Shown here: positions 50,001 to 57,517 of the stretch, piece by piece
How positions within the stretch are numbered: the first letter of the stretch is position 1
Layout: every line of letters begins with the position of its first letter
Assembly (NCBI GenBank): GCA_961205875.1
Contig: OY540817.1
Location: 11,939,001 to 12,003,000 of the forward strand
Direction of reading: 5' to 3'
DNA from: Sialis fuliginosa
Taxonomy: Eukaryota > Arthropoda > Insecta > Megaloptera > Sialidae
Length of the DNA: 64,000 nucleotides
Notes under the pieces: generated by a model
Seen by the model: the letters and a program-made list of their open reading frames with translations, nothing else
Told to the model about the DNA's origin: nothing
Databases searched by the model: none
Translations under genes and position numbers: made by a program

Positions 50001-52352
50001 CCGCTTGGTCAGCTCAAACACAATGTCAACTTCCAACACTAAACTGGGTGCGGATGTGATTACGTTCAGTGTGCGATGCGGTATGCCAGAAGGAGTTGTC
50101 ACTCATCACTTAAAAGCAGAAACATACAGAGACCAAGCTAACTGGGCTAGAGCGTTAGTTAATGGAGCTCACCAATGTGCAGAACAACAGCGTGAATTGC
50201 TTTGTCGTAAGTTTTTTTATTTATTCTTATTCATAATTGTTTTTAGAACTATCCATATCATAAAAAATTTACACTTTTAGAAAAAATGTTTCGGACAAAA
50301 GTTTTTTATTTTTTCTTGTAAATTACGAATCTGCAACAAAAAGTATGGGTTTACATTTGAAAAAGAAAAGTTGAATCTAAAAACCCATTAAGATGACCTT
50401 TCTACGGTCACCCCATAATGTCAATATTTAGCACCCTCAAAACCATTTTTTCTAAAAATTCGTTATTTTGAAAATAATCCATTGCAAAGTCTTTAAAAAA
50501 AACATCCGGTATATAATAGTACAAGAGAGATTGATTATTATATATTGTTTAATATTTATTTTTTCAAGATATCTCAAGAACGACACATGTAACGAGAAAA
50601 TTTTATAGATTATTTTTTGTAGAGAATTAAATTTCCTATAATATGGGTCTACTACGTTTGTTGTAAAATATTCCCTTACAAAGATTTATCTAAATTAATT
50701 TTAAAAATTCGTGTTTTGTTTTTCTAGATTGATATTTGATTGGATATATTAAGTGTCATTTTGACGTTTTAAATGTCACTTTGGCGTTTTAAATGTCACT
50801 TTGACGTTTTAAATGTCATTTTGACATTTGCATAAATTTAGATTTAGATTGAAATTGTCAACAAATTAAAAATATATGAAAAAATATTCTGGTGCGTTTT
50901 AATTAAAAATTCGAACTAAGATTTGTTAGTAAAATTTGTATAAAAATTAAATGGTTAACCAATGCCAGGCAATTTATCTGAACACTATCGGTTTTAGTGA
51001 ATTTAGCACGAGGAAGCACTGTGCATTTACTTGGCAGATGTTTTTTTGTAATATGCTTACAAAAAATACATTCTATAAATTATTAAATAAATAATAATTC
51101 AAATAAAAGATTATTTATTTTAAGAATATATAGCTATCAATAAAAATTTATTCAAAAGAGTAGGGAGTTCTAGGGCTGATCCTATCGCAGTATTTTATAT
51201 ACATTAATTTATAATTATAGCAAAATATTACAAAATAAGACATTTGGTTAAAGAAATCACGTATATTAACATATCATAATTAAGAAATAATAATGTAAGC
51301 TGTTGAAGATGTAATATTAAAATAATTATAAAAACTACTTTGCATATTTATGTTAATATTCTAATAATGAATGTGCAAAAATATTTCAGATCAAACTTTA
51401 TAAAAAAATTTATATCTTGAGAATGTAATTTACAAAGTAAAAGAGATATATATTGTTTGATTCTTGAAATTTCTCGGATAATTTTAAAAAACTCAAAGTA
51501 TGCCCAAATTTTGTAAATAATTTTAAAAAATTATTAGAAGCTCCATTCAAAGTTAAATAATTCACCACCTGTAAGCAAAGATATCTTCAAAATAAAATAA
51601 TTAAATTGAACATTGCGAATATAGAGATTACACTCGCAATGCTAAACTTTTTTGATTTTATTTTGACTCGCAGATGGTAAATCATTTCATAATTTTGAAT
51701 TGAGTTTCTTATAATCTATTTCTAGTTATTTACAAAATTTTGGCATGTTCTTGATTTTTTGATTTTCCTGAAAATTACCTTAAAGCCTAAAGGCATATGC
51801 AATTTCTGTCGTCCGATTACTATTGCTATGAAAATGCTGTGATTATTTAGTCGTATGTGCATATATCTGCATGAGTTCTATTATTGCAACTAAATAATCA
51901 CATGAGAGTAAATCGCATGCATGTTCGGGTTCTTATGTCCACTGAATCTTAATGTACATTTTATTTTTCAGGCTGTATTTGGAAAGGAAGACATTGCCAA
52001 CTAATGTTACATTTTGACAACGGTTTTAGTTTATTAGAGAACGGAACTACTGGAAGTTCAATGTCTAGAAATGGGCCACGGTGTCTGTGGAGATATCCAT
52101 TCGATAGATTAAAATCATCAGCCGATGATGGTCAGCGTTTACTGTGGCTAGATTTTGCAGGCGAAGATGGTGAAATGGTATATTATTTTTTATATTTACC
52201 AAAAAACTATTTGTTATGCAGGTGTTTTGATAATAAATTTAAAATTATTTTTAATTTAGGAACTTGACATGGAAGGCTGCCCTAAACCAATCGTGTTCAT
52301 TCTTCATAATTTCTTATCAGCAAAAATCCATAGGCTTGGTTTGTATGCATAG
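19857..52352 (+). CDS. Syn1: Syntrophin (alpha/beta class), C-terminal part, five exons
   Basis: Syntrophins are adaptor proteins of the dystrophin-glycoprotein complex under the plasma membrane. The family architecture is a split PH1 domain around a PDZ domain, then PH2 and a C-terminal syntrophin-unique (SU) region that binds dystrophin. Five exons join as 19857-20045, 48843-49054, 49693-50206, 51972-52177 and 52260-52352. Each boundary has AG/GT and the phases fit (1/1, 0/0, 1/1, 0/0), giving about 403 codons plus a stop. Diagnostic strings are [11 protein letters not shown] at the PH1b start, [28 protein letters not shown] in PH2, and CPKPIVF with FLSAKI at the end. These follow the order of vertebrate alpha/beta syntrophins; I chose this class over gamma because of the C-terminus. 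No PDZ-coding exon is visible upstream, so the gene starts outside the window. The introns are 28.8, 0.64, 1.77 and 0.08 kb. Family identity is recognised from memory of conserved motifs, not from a search. Confidence 0.93.
20077..21200 (+). repeat. Repeat element with a 138-bp minisatellite core
   Basis: It starts actagctgatacttcgctcg and ends ggatgggcgatgatgaatca with a gtcagtcaggacatg tail and AT-rich end, typical of small insect retroposon tails. In between, the anchor cggttcctatgagag recurs at 20186, 20378, 20516, 20654, 20792 and 20930. The last five are exactly 138 bp apart and nearly identical. Because 138 is a multiple of 3, frames stay open across units; these are not genes. It begins 31 bp after a syntrophin exon. 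Confidence 0.85.
21760..21957 (+). repeat. Dispersed repeat family F, copy 1
   Basis: The sequence agataagcatgaaatgcata ... taggcggtatacccaaaaat matches 30428-30627 in reverse complement over about 200 bp with moderate divergence. Confidence 0.7.
21958..25379. other. Large intron, AT-rich stretch
   Basis: No gene and no clear repeat boundaries. A poly-C/CA patch is at 24556-24590. Confidence 0.55.
25380..25532. mobile_element. Small MITE with cttacacactagcgact ends
   Basis: The left end ccttacacactagcgact pairs with the right end agtcgctagtatgtaaggg, with internal gcgcgactattgcg and gatagtcgcgctgca also in inverted order. It is 153 bp. Confidence 0.7.
25580..25860 (-). repeat. Diverged reverse copy of the 138-bp unit family
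   Basis: The motifs atttcatctcctgccataga, gaagggttgtaattgatctc and gattcggcggg, and again ggattgcaattggtctc, are reverse complements of the units at 20.3-20.9 kb. Confidence 0.6.
26087..26310 (+). repeat. Possible solo LTR
   Basis: The sequence agttgtaactacgccactgg opens a GC-rich block. An aataaagccttttgtcttcg polyadenylation-like stretch follows, and then cacacaagttataca and an attattccggcgccaca segment. The arrangement is LTR-like, but no target duplication or internal region was found. Confidence 0.3.
26519..26994 (-). mobile_element. Internally deleted mariner element
   Basis: On the minus strand an ATG at 26843 opens [12 protein letters not shown] and [11 protein letters not shown], the N-terminal helix-turn-helix start of mariner transposases. 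After about 35 codons it passes through a GESAPS-like stretch in a shifted frame. It then continues, with an in-frame stop (26721-26723), into [17 protein letters not shown] and finally [18 protein letters not shown] before the stop at 26568-26570, which is the standard mariner C-terminus. The middle roughly 250 residues, including the catalytic D,D34D region, are missing. The ends begin ATGATCYGGAA in inverted orientation and are flanked by TA, the mariner target duplication. Full mariners are about 1.3 kb and this copy is 476 bp. It is non-autonomous and dead. Confidence 0.85.
27019..27157. mobile_element. Small Tourist-like hairpin MITE
   Basis: The termini tgccgtgtttagacc and ggtctaaacacggca are perfect inverted repeats, continued by aaacaaaacagcaacacggt / gatgttgctgttttgttt. 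TTA lies on both sides. It is 139 bp and lies 22 bp beyond the mariner remnant. Confidence 0.85.
27158..29429. other. Large intron, AT-rich stretch
   Basis: Only the GT microsatellite stands out. Confidence 0.55.
28117..28156 (+). repeat. (GT)n microsatellite
   Basis: An interrupted GT run. Similar dinucleotide runs are at 12206-12228 (CA) and 52567-52602 (AT-rich), and C runs of 12-13 at 9854-9866 and 10029-10040. Confidence 0.9.
29430..29742. mobile_element. Family E MITE
   Basis: The termini ggtattataaagaatttgc and gcaaattctttataatacc are inverted repeats. The inner arms ttagcttccagctaacgcta / taacgttagctggaagctaa also pair. Partial ends of the same family lie at 16799-16830 and 26062-26083. 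Confidence 0.8.
30428..30627 (-). repeat. Dispersed repeat family F, copy 2
   Basis: This is the reverse orientation of 21760-21957 (ggttataccgcctaaacctc ... catgcatttcacgcttatct). Confidence 0.7.
30790..31040. repeat. Family A rearranged copy A2
   Basis: The start module appears in reverse (ending cgtatcttcgacattgcg at about 30917). It is followed by the end module in forward orientation (gaatttagcacgaggaagca at about 30999). One module is therefore inverted relative to A1. Confidence 0.6.
31557..32145 (+). repeat. Family A copy A3
   Basis: It has the same order as A1 (cttcgcaatatcgaagatac ... gcacgaggaagcattgtg) but lacks the 19-bp repeats. The pyrimidine run is followed by a (GT)n microsatellite at 31700-31722. 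Confidence 0.7.
32985..33623. mobile_element. Family C MITE copy C3, with a nested hairpin
   Basis: The termini are aaggtactggcatcatt and actggtgccagtacctt. The body matches C2, but 108 bp of an unrelated hairpin element splits it at 33068-33175. Confidence 0.8.
33068..33175. mobile_element. Hairpin MITE nested in family C
   Basis: This is a near-perfect palindrome that starts cactgaaaaaaataattgg and ends ccaattctttttttcagtg, with arms of about 48 bp and a loop of about 12 bp. A CA flanks both sides. Comparison with C2 shows the exact empty site (ctcatgttac). Confidence 0.85.
33624..35517. other. Large intron with GC-richer patches
   Basis: A 33780-33950 patch carries a 90-codon open frame without a recognisable domain. 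Phrases of a repeat (gtgaaacaaagtac and gtgaaacatgtaaag) lie at 34125-34320. B4 and a possible coding relic on the minus strand (35105-35300) follow. Confidence 0.45.
34585..34803 (-). repeat. Family B copy B4
   Basis: This is the reverse orientation. It contains gaacggattttattccgatt and ggataggttaggtttaggtg and ends at cgggtaacaccgggttcaaa. Confidence 0.6.
35528..35730. mobile_element. Family G MITE with a 10-bp target duplication
   Basis: The termini cgggtgaccagg and ccggtcaccct are inverted repeats. Both flanks carry attcgatcat (35518-35527 and 35731-35740). A 9-10 bp duplication points to Mutator-like (MULE) transposition. A second fragment with gtcaaaacctgagacctggt is at 32795-32836 in reverse. 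Confidence 0.75.
36399..36581. mobile_element. hAT-type MITE with an 8-bp target duplication
   Basis: The termini cagcggttcttaaactta and taatttaagaaccgctg are inverted repeats with the CAG...CTG ends of hAT elements. The flanks tcatacat (36391-36398) and tcatacct (36582-36589) differ at one base. It is 183 bp and non-coding. Confidence 0.85.
36960..37120 (-). repeat. Family I end (ggaaccct type)
   Basis: It contains cgtccgtataccaaatttca, an acagacagacagacggacgg tract, and ends tttttacggaaccctg. This is the common insect repeat with a gggttccgta terminus. Confidence 0.6.
37900..38099. other. Assembly gap (200 N)
   Basis: Exactly 200 undetermined bases, inside the large syntrophin intron. This is a standard placeholder size, so the true length is unknown. 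Confidence 0.99.
38100..41494. other. Large intron, right part
   Basis: AT-rich. It has single hAT-like ends at 38853 and 40094 and a phrase ataaccgagttcgactgtag at 40860. No exon is recognised. Confidence 0.5.
41495..41640 (-). repeat. Two dispersed units of the same satellite
   Basis: The motifs ttaatacgtacctgac (41501) and cttaatacgggcatgcc (41596) sit about 96 bp apart in the syntrophin intron. They have the same orientation as the 63.4-kb array. Confidence 0.6.
41690..42065 (-). repeat. Family A start half, reverse (A4)
   Basis: It runs in reverse from cgttcttgagatatcttga through a (CA)n tract (41925-41942) to ctcgtatcttcgatatgacg. A separate reversed end module (ccaagtaaatgcacagtgct) sits at 42560-42640. 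Confidence 0.65.
43208..44432. repeat. Possible non-autonomous DNA transposon with ccggc ends
   Basis: The left end tagtaccggctttaggg, with gggcgaaccagggcaaccgc, and the right end actaatgccggccctga are loosely inverted. The interior is AT-rich without an open frame. The element type (hAT-like) is a guess. Confidence 0.3.
44433..47365. other. Large intron, right part
   Basis: No supported gene. A 114-codon minus-strand frame (46417-46761) is about the longest expected by chance at this AT content. Short gtgtctgtctgtcagg-type phrases at 46935 suggest an old repeat. Confidence 0.5.
47366..47775 (+). repeat. 205-bp tandem duplication
   Basis: The unit cattagaaaactaatattta ... ccatac-cgatattt occurs at 47366-47570 and again at 47571-47775. 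I see only about one or two substitutions. The unit contains no gene. Confidence 0.9.
48010..48814 (+). repeat. Family D copy D2 next to a syntrophin exon
   Basis: It begins actagctgtgccgccgcgca with gcttcgcccgcgtgg, a start common to abundant insect retroposon-like repeats. It ends gacagacagacagagggacg and then tttatatatattaagga. The last element base is about 28 bp from the exon that starts at 48843. Confidence 0.7.
48843..49054 (+). CDS. Syn1: Syntrophin exon ii: end of PH1 domain
   Basis: The acceptor is aatgcatgtttcag before 48843 and the donor is gag|gtttgt after 49054. The exon encodes the rest of PH1b: [19 protein letters not shown], then [15 protein letters not shown], where the invariant Trp of the PH C-terminal helix is present. 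An Ala/Leu-rich helix follows, and then [11 protein letters not shown], equivalent to the conserved HI/LGWL segment at the PH1-PH2 boundary. It ends on a complete codon. It is very GC-rich. A copy of dispersed repeat family D ends only about 28 bp upstream of this exon, so the splice acceptor sits almost against a transposable element. Confidence 0.94.
49693..50206 (+). CDS. Syn1: Syntrophin exon iii: Asn/Ser/Thr linker and PH2 domain
   Basis: The acceptor is tttaaattttag before 49693 and the donor is c|gtaagt after 50206. About the first 57 codons are a low-complexity Asn/Ser/Thr/Gly linker (for example NNSNNTPSN and NTTANTTNN), with several N-x-T/S sequons that are irrelevant in a cytosolic protein. 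Then [18 protein letters not shown] opens the PH2 domain. It is followed by [22 protein letters not shown] and a strand pattern ending in [19 protein letters not shown], the PH C-terminal helix with its Trp. The linker is longer than the short linker I recall in vertebrate homologues. The last codon is split by the intron. Confidence 0.94.
50550..51040 (+). repeat. Family A copy A5 inside syntrophin intron
   Basis: It matches A1 positions 4544-5033 almost base for base, including the four 19-bp units and the ending acttggcagatg. It lacks the start module. The high identity implies recent activity or gene conversion. Confidence 0.8.
51972..52177 (+). CDS. Syn1: Syntrophin exon iv: syntrophin-unique region
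   Basis: The acceptor is tttatttttcag before 51972 and the donor is gaaatg|gtatat after 52177. It encodes the start of the syntrophin-unique (SU) region: [19 protein letters not shown], a short Gly/Ser loop, then [20 protein letters not shown] and [12 protein letters not shown]. The RYPF-x-RLK-x-SADDG motif is a hallmark of the family. With the last exon this region would bind dystrophin or utrophin family coiled coils by analogy. The exon ends on a complete codon. Confidence 0.94.
52260..52352 (+). CDS. Syn1: Syntrophin last exon with stop codon
   Basis: The acceptor is tttttaatttag before 52260, after an 82-bp intron. The exon reads [20 protein letters not shown] and then [10 protein letters not shown] followed by TAG at 52350-52352. 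The C-P-K-P-I-V-F and F-L-S-A-K-I-x-R-L-G-L motifs are the conserved extreme C-terminus of alpha/beta syntrophins, so the protein end is complete and not truncated. Confidence 0.94.
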   Translation, partial: ELDMEGCPKPIVFILHNFLSAKIHRLGLYA

Positions 52353-52479
52353 CATTAAATTGAATAATGTTTTATTGATTGTATATTCATATATTAATTT
52401 TATAATTTTGTAATATTAAAATGGTGATGGAATTATTATTTAAGATTATGTACATATTTAATATAATTGAATTGTTATA

Positions 52480-52485
52480 AATAAA
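52480..52485 (+). promoter_or_regulatory. Candidate polyadenylation signal of syntrophin
   Basis: An AATAAA hexamer lies 128 bp after the stop codon, and a second AATAAA lies near 52511. The 3' UTR between is AT-rich and ends before a family C repeat at 52693. The assignment is positional only. Confidence 0.5.
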
Positions 52486-52692
52486 GCTATTAATGTAACT
52501 TTGAACAAGTAATAAAAATAATATTATTAAGAAAACGTGTTAATCCATGTTATCTTTAATATTTCTACATATATATATATATATATACATATATACATAT
52601 ATCATCAATGGCGTCTGAATGATTTTTGATCACGATCACGCACACTCACTAATTAAAATATTTTACTATAAATTCATAAATCAAAATTTTAT

Positions 52693-52850
52693 AAGGTACT
52701 AGCATCAGTCTTGGCCACTTTAAGAGTAAGGTATACTATTTTTTGGGATTGATGGGCTTCATTTTTGTAATTCTCATGAACTCATGTTACTAATAAAACA
52801 AGTAACTCTTTAAGTATTTAATCAATTTAATAACCAAATTACCTTATGGG
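52693..52850 (+). mobile_element. Family C fragment C4
   Basis: It starts aaggtactagcatcagtc just after the syntrophin 3' UTR and follows the C left half to about 52850, where a family I repeat begins. Confidence 0.65.
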
Positions 52851-52860
52851 TAAATTCGTT

Positions 52861-53480
52861 TTTAGAGTTCCGTAGAAAACTAGGAACCATTATAGCTTTG
52901 CTATCTCCGTCTATCCGTCCTCAAAAATTGTATACCGATTAAGATGAAATTTGGTATACGGACGAAGACTGATAACCCAAAAACAGAAACGATAAGATTT
53001 TTTAGATAGGTCTCCTAAAATGCAATAAAAAATGTTATATGACCTTTTGATTTCAATCCTTTAGTCAAGATATATTTTCTAAACTATCAATATAAAAAAT
53101 TTGAAAAAATTCGAGAATGTAGCTTTTAATTAGTACTTTCACTGAAAATATAACAAACACTCAAAATTTTTTTGGACCCCCCTCCCATAGACTGCTAATT
53201 GTAGAAATTATTATTGTCTACTGAAAAATTATATTTATTGTGACAGCAGATTTTGGACACGTGGGAAATAATAAAATATAATTATTTGATTACGATTTTT
53301 ACTTTCTTATACCCATACCCATGTATATGAAATACAAAAATATACATAATATACTAAGTAAGTAATTGTAAAATCGATTTTTTATGAAATCCGGATTTTG
53401 ATGGAACTATTCATTTTAACCTTACCTGAATCCATTCTGACTATTTTCGCCATGTCTGTGTGTCGGTCTGTTTATCTGGA
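52861..53480 (+). repeat. Family I, longest copy
   Basis: It starts tttagagttccgtagaaaac with ctatctccgtctatccgtcc and tgaaatttggtatacggacg. It continues to cttatacccatacccatgta and ends near gtgtgtcggtctgtttatct. It follows C4 directly. Confidence 0.6.
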
Positions 53481-54573
53481 GAATACGACAAATCGTAGAA
53501 GAGTGAAATTTTATATTTAAGATTAATTTTTCTCTGTGAAGAAAACCTTGTAATTTTTATAATTATTCGAATTATTTCTGAAACGGTACTTGTTGGAAGA
53601 AAATGTTTAAAGAAAAATTTGTTAAGAATATTATTATTTATAATTTATGTTATGTTCATTTTCTCCCAAAAAAGGTGTTTGAGGTTATAATAGTTTTTTT
53701 TCAATTATATTTGAAATAGTTTTAAGTAGAAATAAATCATTGAAATGAAAGTTGTAGAGTACGTTATTTTCTATAGTTTATGTTCTATTAATTTTTTTGT
53801 GTCAATTTACCAAATTACACTGAAAAGAAGGGATCATCTACCCCAAAAATGGGTCTAATGGTAAAAAAACGAGGTTTTTTTAAATATCTCCGAAAGTTTT
53901 ATTGATACGTAAAATTTTTTCAGGGCATAAGTTCCCCTCTTTTCAGTTTTATTAATTTTTTTAATTCCTTTAGAATTAGATGTGTTTTGTCGAGCAAACG
54001 CCGAGATTACGCCCGCACTAAATGTACCGCATCGCACGGCGTTCCATATTTTAAAACGCTTGCTATTTCTTTTGTACTGCTCAAAAAAATCTAATTTTTC
54101 ACAGAAAACTTTTATCAACTAATACTTCATAGTTTTACATAGTTTTTAAGAATAAACTTGAAAATTCACTCGACTCTCCAAGCATTTGAAAAAAACTAAC
54201 CGTATTTTCAACTTTTTTTAATAAATCATTTATTTATAACGAATTGAGCCTTATCAGATATTTAAAAACTGCACCACTACTTTCGGTAAGAACTAAGTAA
54301 GACCGTGTTCAAAAAAATTTTAACCCAACTCAAAAGGGGAAAAAAGTACGAGTTTAAGATGAAAAATAAGAATTTTATAAAAACGCAAAAAATCTACCTT
54401 TTTGCGATTTAATAAAGTTCTACGCAACCAAATTTAAAAAAAATTACACGAAAATGTAGGTCTAGGTACTAGCTATCGATTCCACCATGTCTTAGTCTGT
54501 ATATATTTCATTAGTCACGCTTTTTTTTCTAGGCGTCTTTTTACTATCTGGCCGCTGTACTAATACGCCGCGC
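53481..54573. other. Intergenic, between syntrophin and the CAP gene
   Basis: AT-rich without supported genes. The two neighbouring genes converge here. Confidence 0.5.
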
Positions 54574-54656
54574 GCCGGTATAAATTAACTCTCAGAATTG
54601 TTTGCGTATTTATAAAATTTTTGGACATATGTATTTGAAAAAAGCTGATTTTTTGG
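54574..54656 (+). repeat. Direct repeat, left copy
   Basis: These 83 bp, starting gccggtataaattaactctc and ending aagctgattttttgg, are repeated at 55249-55335. The sequence between the two copies starts with the family H end. Confidence 0.8.
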
Positions 54657-54725
54657 CAGGGCCGTAACTAGAAGCTAGGGGGGCCCGGAGCAGCAGGTGA
54701 TCGAGGGGGCCCCCCTTATAAATTT
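54657..54725 (+). repeat. Family H terminus
   Basis: The sequence cagggccgtaactagaagct followed by aggggggcccgg and gagggggcccccctt is a typical transposon end. The right boundary is not clear; a related-looking GC patch (cttctggacgcgccacta) lies at 55223-55241. Confidence 0.5.
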
Positions 54726-55248
54726 TTTTTGAATTGTTTTGAAGTATGTGACCATTTTCGAAAAATACGTTTTTCAATAAAAATGTGAATGCTTTCAAAT
54801 TTTAACTATTCATATTTTTTGTAAAGAATGAAAACTACACCAGCAAATAAATTTTTTGAGAAAAACAAACAATAATTTCTCATATCGAGCTGCATAAAAC
54901 TCGATTTATACAGTAGTAGTCATATTAGCGAAATTTTTTTTTGAGTTTTTGTTTTTGAAAAATTTTCTCTGTGTTGAATCAAAATGAGTTTAACTCAAAA
55001 CTTGCCTGTATTAATATTACTAAATACAGTGTTTTCTATACTATTCTATTCTAAATGAAATACTAAAAATTAAATCAAAATTTTTATGGCGTACATCTTA
55101 ATATTTTTTTATTAAATAATTTTGTGTTTTAAACAACAAATTCAGCATAAATTAAAACCCTTCATTTGATTTTTTGCATGAAAAACAGATTTAAAATTGC
55201 ATTTTTTTTATTTACCCCACCCCCTTCTGGACGCGCCACTAAGAATAC

Positions 55249-55335
55249 GCCGGTATAAATTAACTCTCAGAATTGTTTGCGTATTTATAAAATTTTTGGA
55301 CATATTTATGTATTTGAAAAAAGCTGATTTTTTGG
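55249..55335 (+). repeat. Direct repeat, right copy
   Basis: This is nearly identical to 54574-54656 apart from a 4-bp expansion (atatttatgtattt). The copies flank about 590 bp. Confidence 0.8.
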
Positions 55336-55552
55336 ATCAATAATGAACATACAATAACCTATAGGCTACAGATACTTAATTTCTAAAACTTTTATTGGAT
55401 TGTCTTCTTTGTTTTATTACATATAAAATCTCCGGTATTTGGGTTACAAAGTACAGTCAAAGTTTGGAATGGGTATCTTACATTTTTATCCTTATATTTA
55501 TCAAATTGAGAACCAACCTGTTATAAATGAAATACTAAAAATTAAATCAAAA

Positions 55553-55558
55553 TTTTAT
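55553..55558 (-). promoter_or_regulatory. Candidate polyadenylation signal of the CAP gene
   Basis: On the minus strand this reads AATAAA, about 135 bp beyond the stop codon. Other AT-rich hexamers lie nearby, so the choice is uncertain. Confidence 0.35.
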
Positions 55559-55691
55559 TTCAAATCATAATAATTTATTTCATATTTACTCAGATTTCCA
55601 AACAATAATAATATAAACTTCATTTACATTTAATTTTGAACAAAATTCATAAAGATTCATTCACATTTTCAATTTGTAGGTAATTTTATTT

Positions 55692-56672
55692 TTAATGACA
55701 AAACAAATGGAATAAGAACAACAAAACAATGAATGGGGTTATTGGTGTAACATTTACCGCAGCTGATTTTTTAGTAGTAGTTCCTGCTGGTGCTGGAGCT
55801 GGAGCTGGAGCTGAATCAGCAGCAGCAGATGGATCAGCAACTTTAGGTTGTTCAGCTTCTTCTCTACGTTTTCTTGTATTTAAGTTTGTGAGAACATCAT
55901 CAACTTTTACGTAAATGTCTTCGTTAAGTGTGCACAATGAATTAAATTCTTTATTATGACACTTGCAATCAACACATGGCATACCTGGCCTGTAAATTTC
56001 TCCATTTTCCATGTTTCCGTCGGGTCCATAGTTGCACACCAAATTAACAGTAATTGAAGTTGGAGTTTTACTTTCATCTTTATAATAGACTTTTCCGCAA
56101 CCAATGTATTGCGTGTCTGCCCAAATCATTTGAGTAAAATGATTGTTCTTAATCATTTTTGTGTTATTGTACGTCAATGAGTATGTAAAGTTAATTATTT
56201 CAGATGACCACTTCTTTATTAACGAATTTATCAAATTATTAGAATCAATCTTTCCAATATCGTATGCGCCTTTCAGTTCGACTGTTGCTATATTTTGACC
56301 CAAATCGAAAAGTTGCGGTAACTTACGGCATTTATCATTTTTGACTTGACAGGAATTGGCCCAACATTGAGCGATTTCAGCAATTTCGTCATTCCAGTAC
56401 AAAAGACGCATATTTGCGGCTTCGGGAAATTTGATGTGCAATCCTTTTGCAATGTTGTTCCTTACTGTGTTGTGAAGATGAACTATCAGATTTTTTTCAT
56501 CATTTGTCAGTTGAAATTCGTTACAAGGTTCACTAATCGGACAGCCAACTCGTTCACACATGGTATGTTTTTCTGCGTCACATTGTGCTGATGGACTACA
56601 CCAGTTGTACGAATATACTGATGGAAGTACAAATAGAATTGCAAAATAGTATTTTAAATGTTTAATCGACAT
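55692..56672 (-). CDS. Secreted CAP/antigen-5-like protein, probably GPI-anchored
   Basis: This is an intact 326-codon single-exon gene. Residues 1-21 are a typical signal peptide. A Cys-rich segment follows (C25, C31, C39, C44, C50), like insect antigen-5/venom-allergen-type proteins. The CAP domain spans about 58-216, with HNTVRN (67-72), NMRLLYWNDEIAEIAQ-W (87-104), a DKCR segment with GQNIA (113-129), NHFTQMIW (177-184) and CNYGPDGN (213-220). The His residues at 67 and 178, expected of the CAP cavity, are present. A second Cys cluster (C233, C236, C238, C247) closes the core at a usual length. A non-canonical tail follows: dibasic RKRR (267-270), an Ala-Pro repeat (288-296), then a hydrophobic end (311-326) preceded by small residues. 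That end resembles a GPI signal, though a plain membrane anchor is an alternative. CAP proteins of this kind are secreted; the specific function is unknown. The name venom allergen does not imply a toxin here. Lack of introns could mean a retrocopy. Confidence 0.9.
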   Translation of the reverse strand: MSIKHLKYYFAILFVLPSVYSYNWCSPSAQCDAEKHTMCERVGCPISEPCNEFQLTNDEKNLIVHLHNTVRNNIAKGLHIKFPEAANMRLLYWNDEIAEIAQCWANSCQVKNDKCRKLPQLFDLGQNIATVELKGAYDIGKIDSNNLINSLIKKWSSEIINFTYSLTYNNTKMIKNNHFTQMIWADTQYIGCGKVYYKDESKTPTSITVNLVCNYGPDGNMENGEIYRPGMPCVDCKCHNKEFNSLCTLNEDIYVKVDDVLTNLNTRKRREEAEQPKVADPSAAADSAPAPAPAPAGTTTKKSAAVNVTPITPFIVLLFLFHLFCH

Positions 56673-57517
56673 GATTATTTTGCTTCAAAATTTTTTATTT
56701 ATCCGTATGATTTTGAATTGTTTTCCACACAATGGTAACTTCGATCAAATTTGGTCATCATAGCAGCCCGCAAAATTTGTTTTGAAATTTGTTAATTGGG
56801 ATATAGCACAGAATATACTATTAAGCAGAAGAGTCATAAGGATACGATGGCCATGGTCATAAAATTTTACTTCATATGAACTACCCTCAGAGGCGCCACT
56901 TGTACTGATTTGCGCCGCGTTACCTAGATTACGTGTTTAAAATTATGCATAATAATATTTATTTTTTGTTTTCTGTCATTTTCAATACTCATTGTTAATG
57001 AAAATTTTCTTACACCGTGCTTAAAGTTTTATTGTGTATAAAATTATTATTGAAAAGGTAAGTGAAATAATATATATTCAAAAAAGTGTCTAGCTACCTA
57101 CTACCTATTGTTTATTATGTAAAAGTGTAAATTGTTATTAAACGATACTATCCGGGGAAAAAACAAATTTAGATTTACAGGGATTAAATAAGATCTGCGT
57201 AGATCCAGGAGCGGGCTAAGGAAAAATACAGTCCTAAGCAAGGTTGCGGGCTTCGTTAAATTAAAATCCAACATCATTTTTTAGCAAATTTAATTTAAAA
57301 ATTGCCGCATTAATATCTAAATAATTTTTTGTTCTCTTCCACTTTTGAAAATCCGGGCCTTCAGAAATTACGGGCTCTAGGTAATTGCCCAGTCTATTTA
57401 GGCCAAAGTCCAACCCTGCGAGATTTAAGATCTAATTAAATCGTTAAAATTGTCAACAAATAATTGTGATTGTATGTATAATGTAATGTATTAATTAATT
57501 TATTTTTTATTTAGAAA

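Noticed and set aside
49689-50102. 137-codon minus-strand open frame
   Set aside because: Antisense shadow of the syntrophin PH2 exon.
51838-51904. Short hairpin tgtgattatttagt / actaaataatcaca
   Set aside because: A 14-bp stem in AT-rich intron is not remarkable and has no microRNA-like features.
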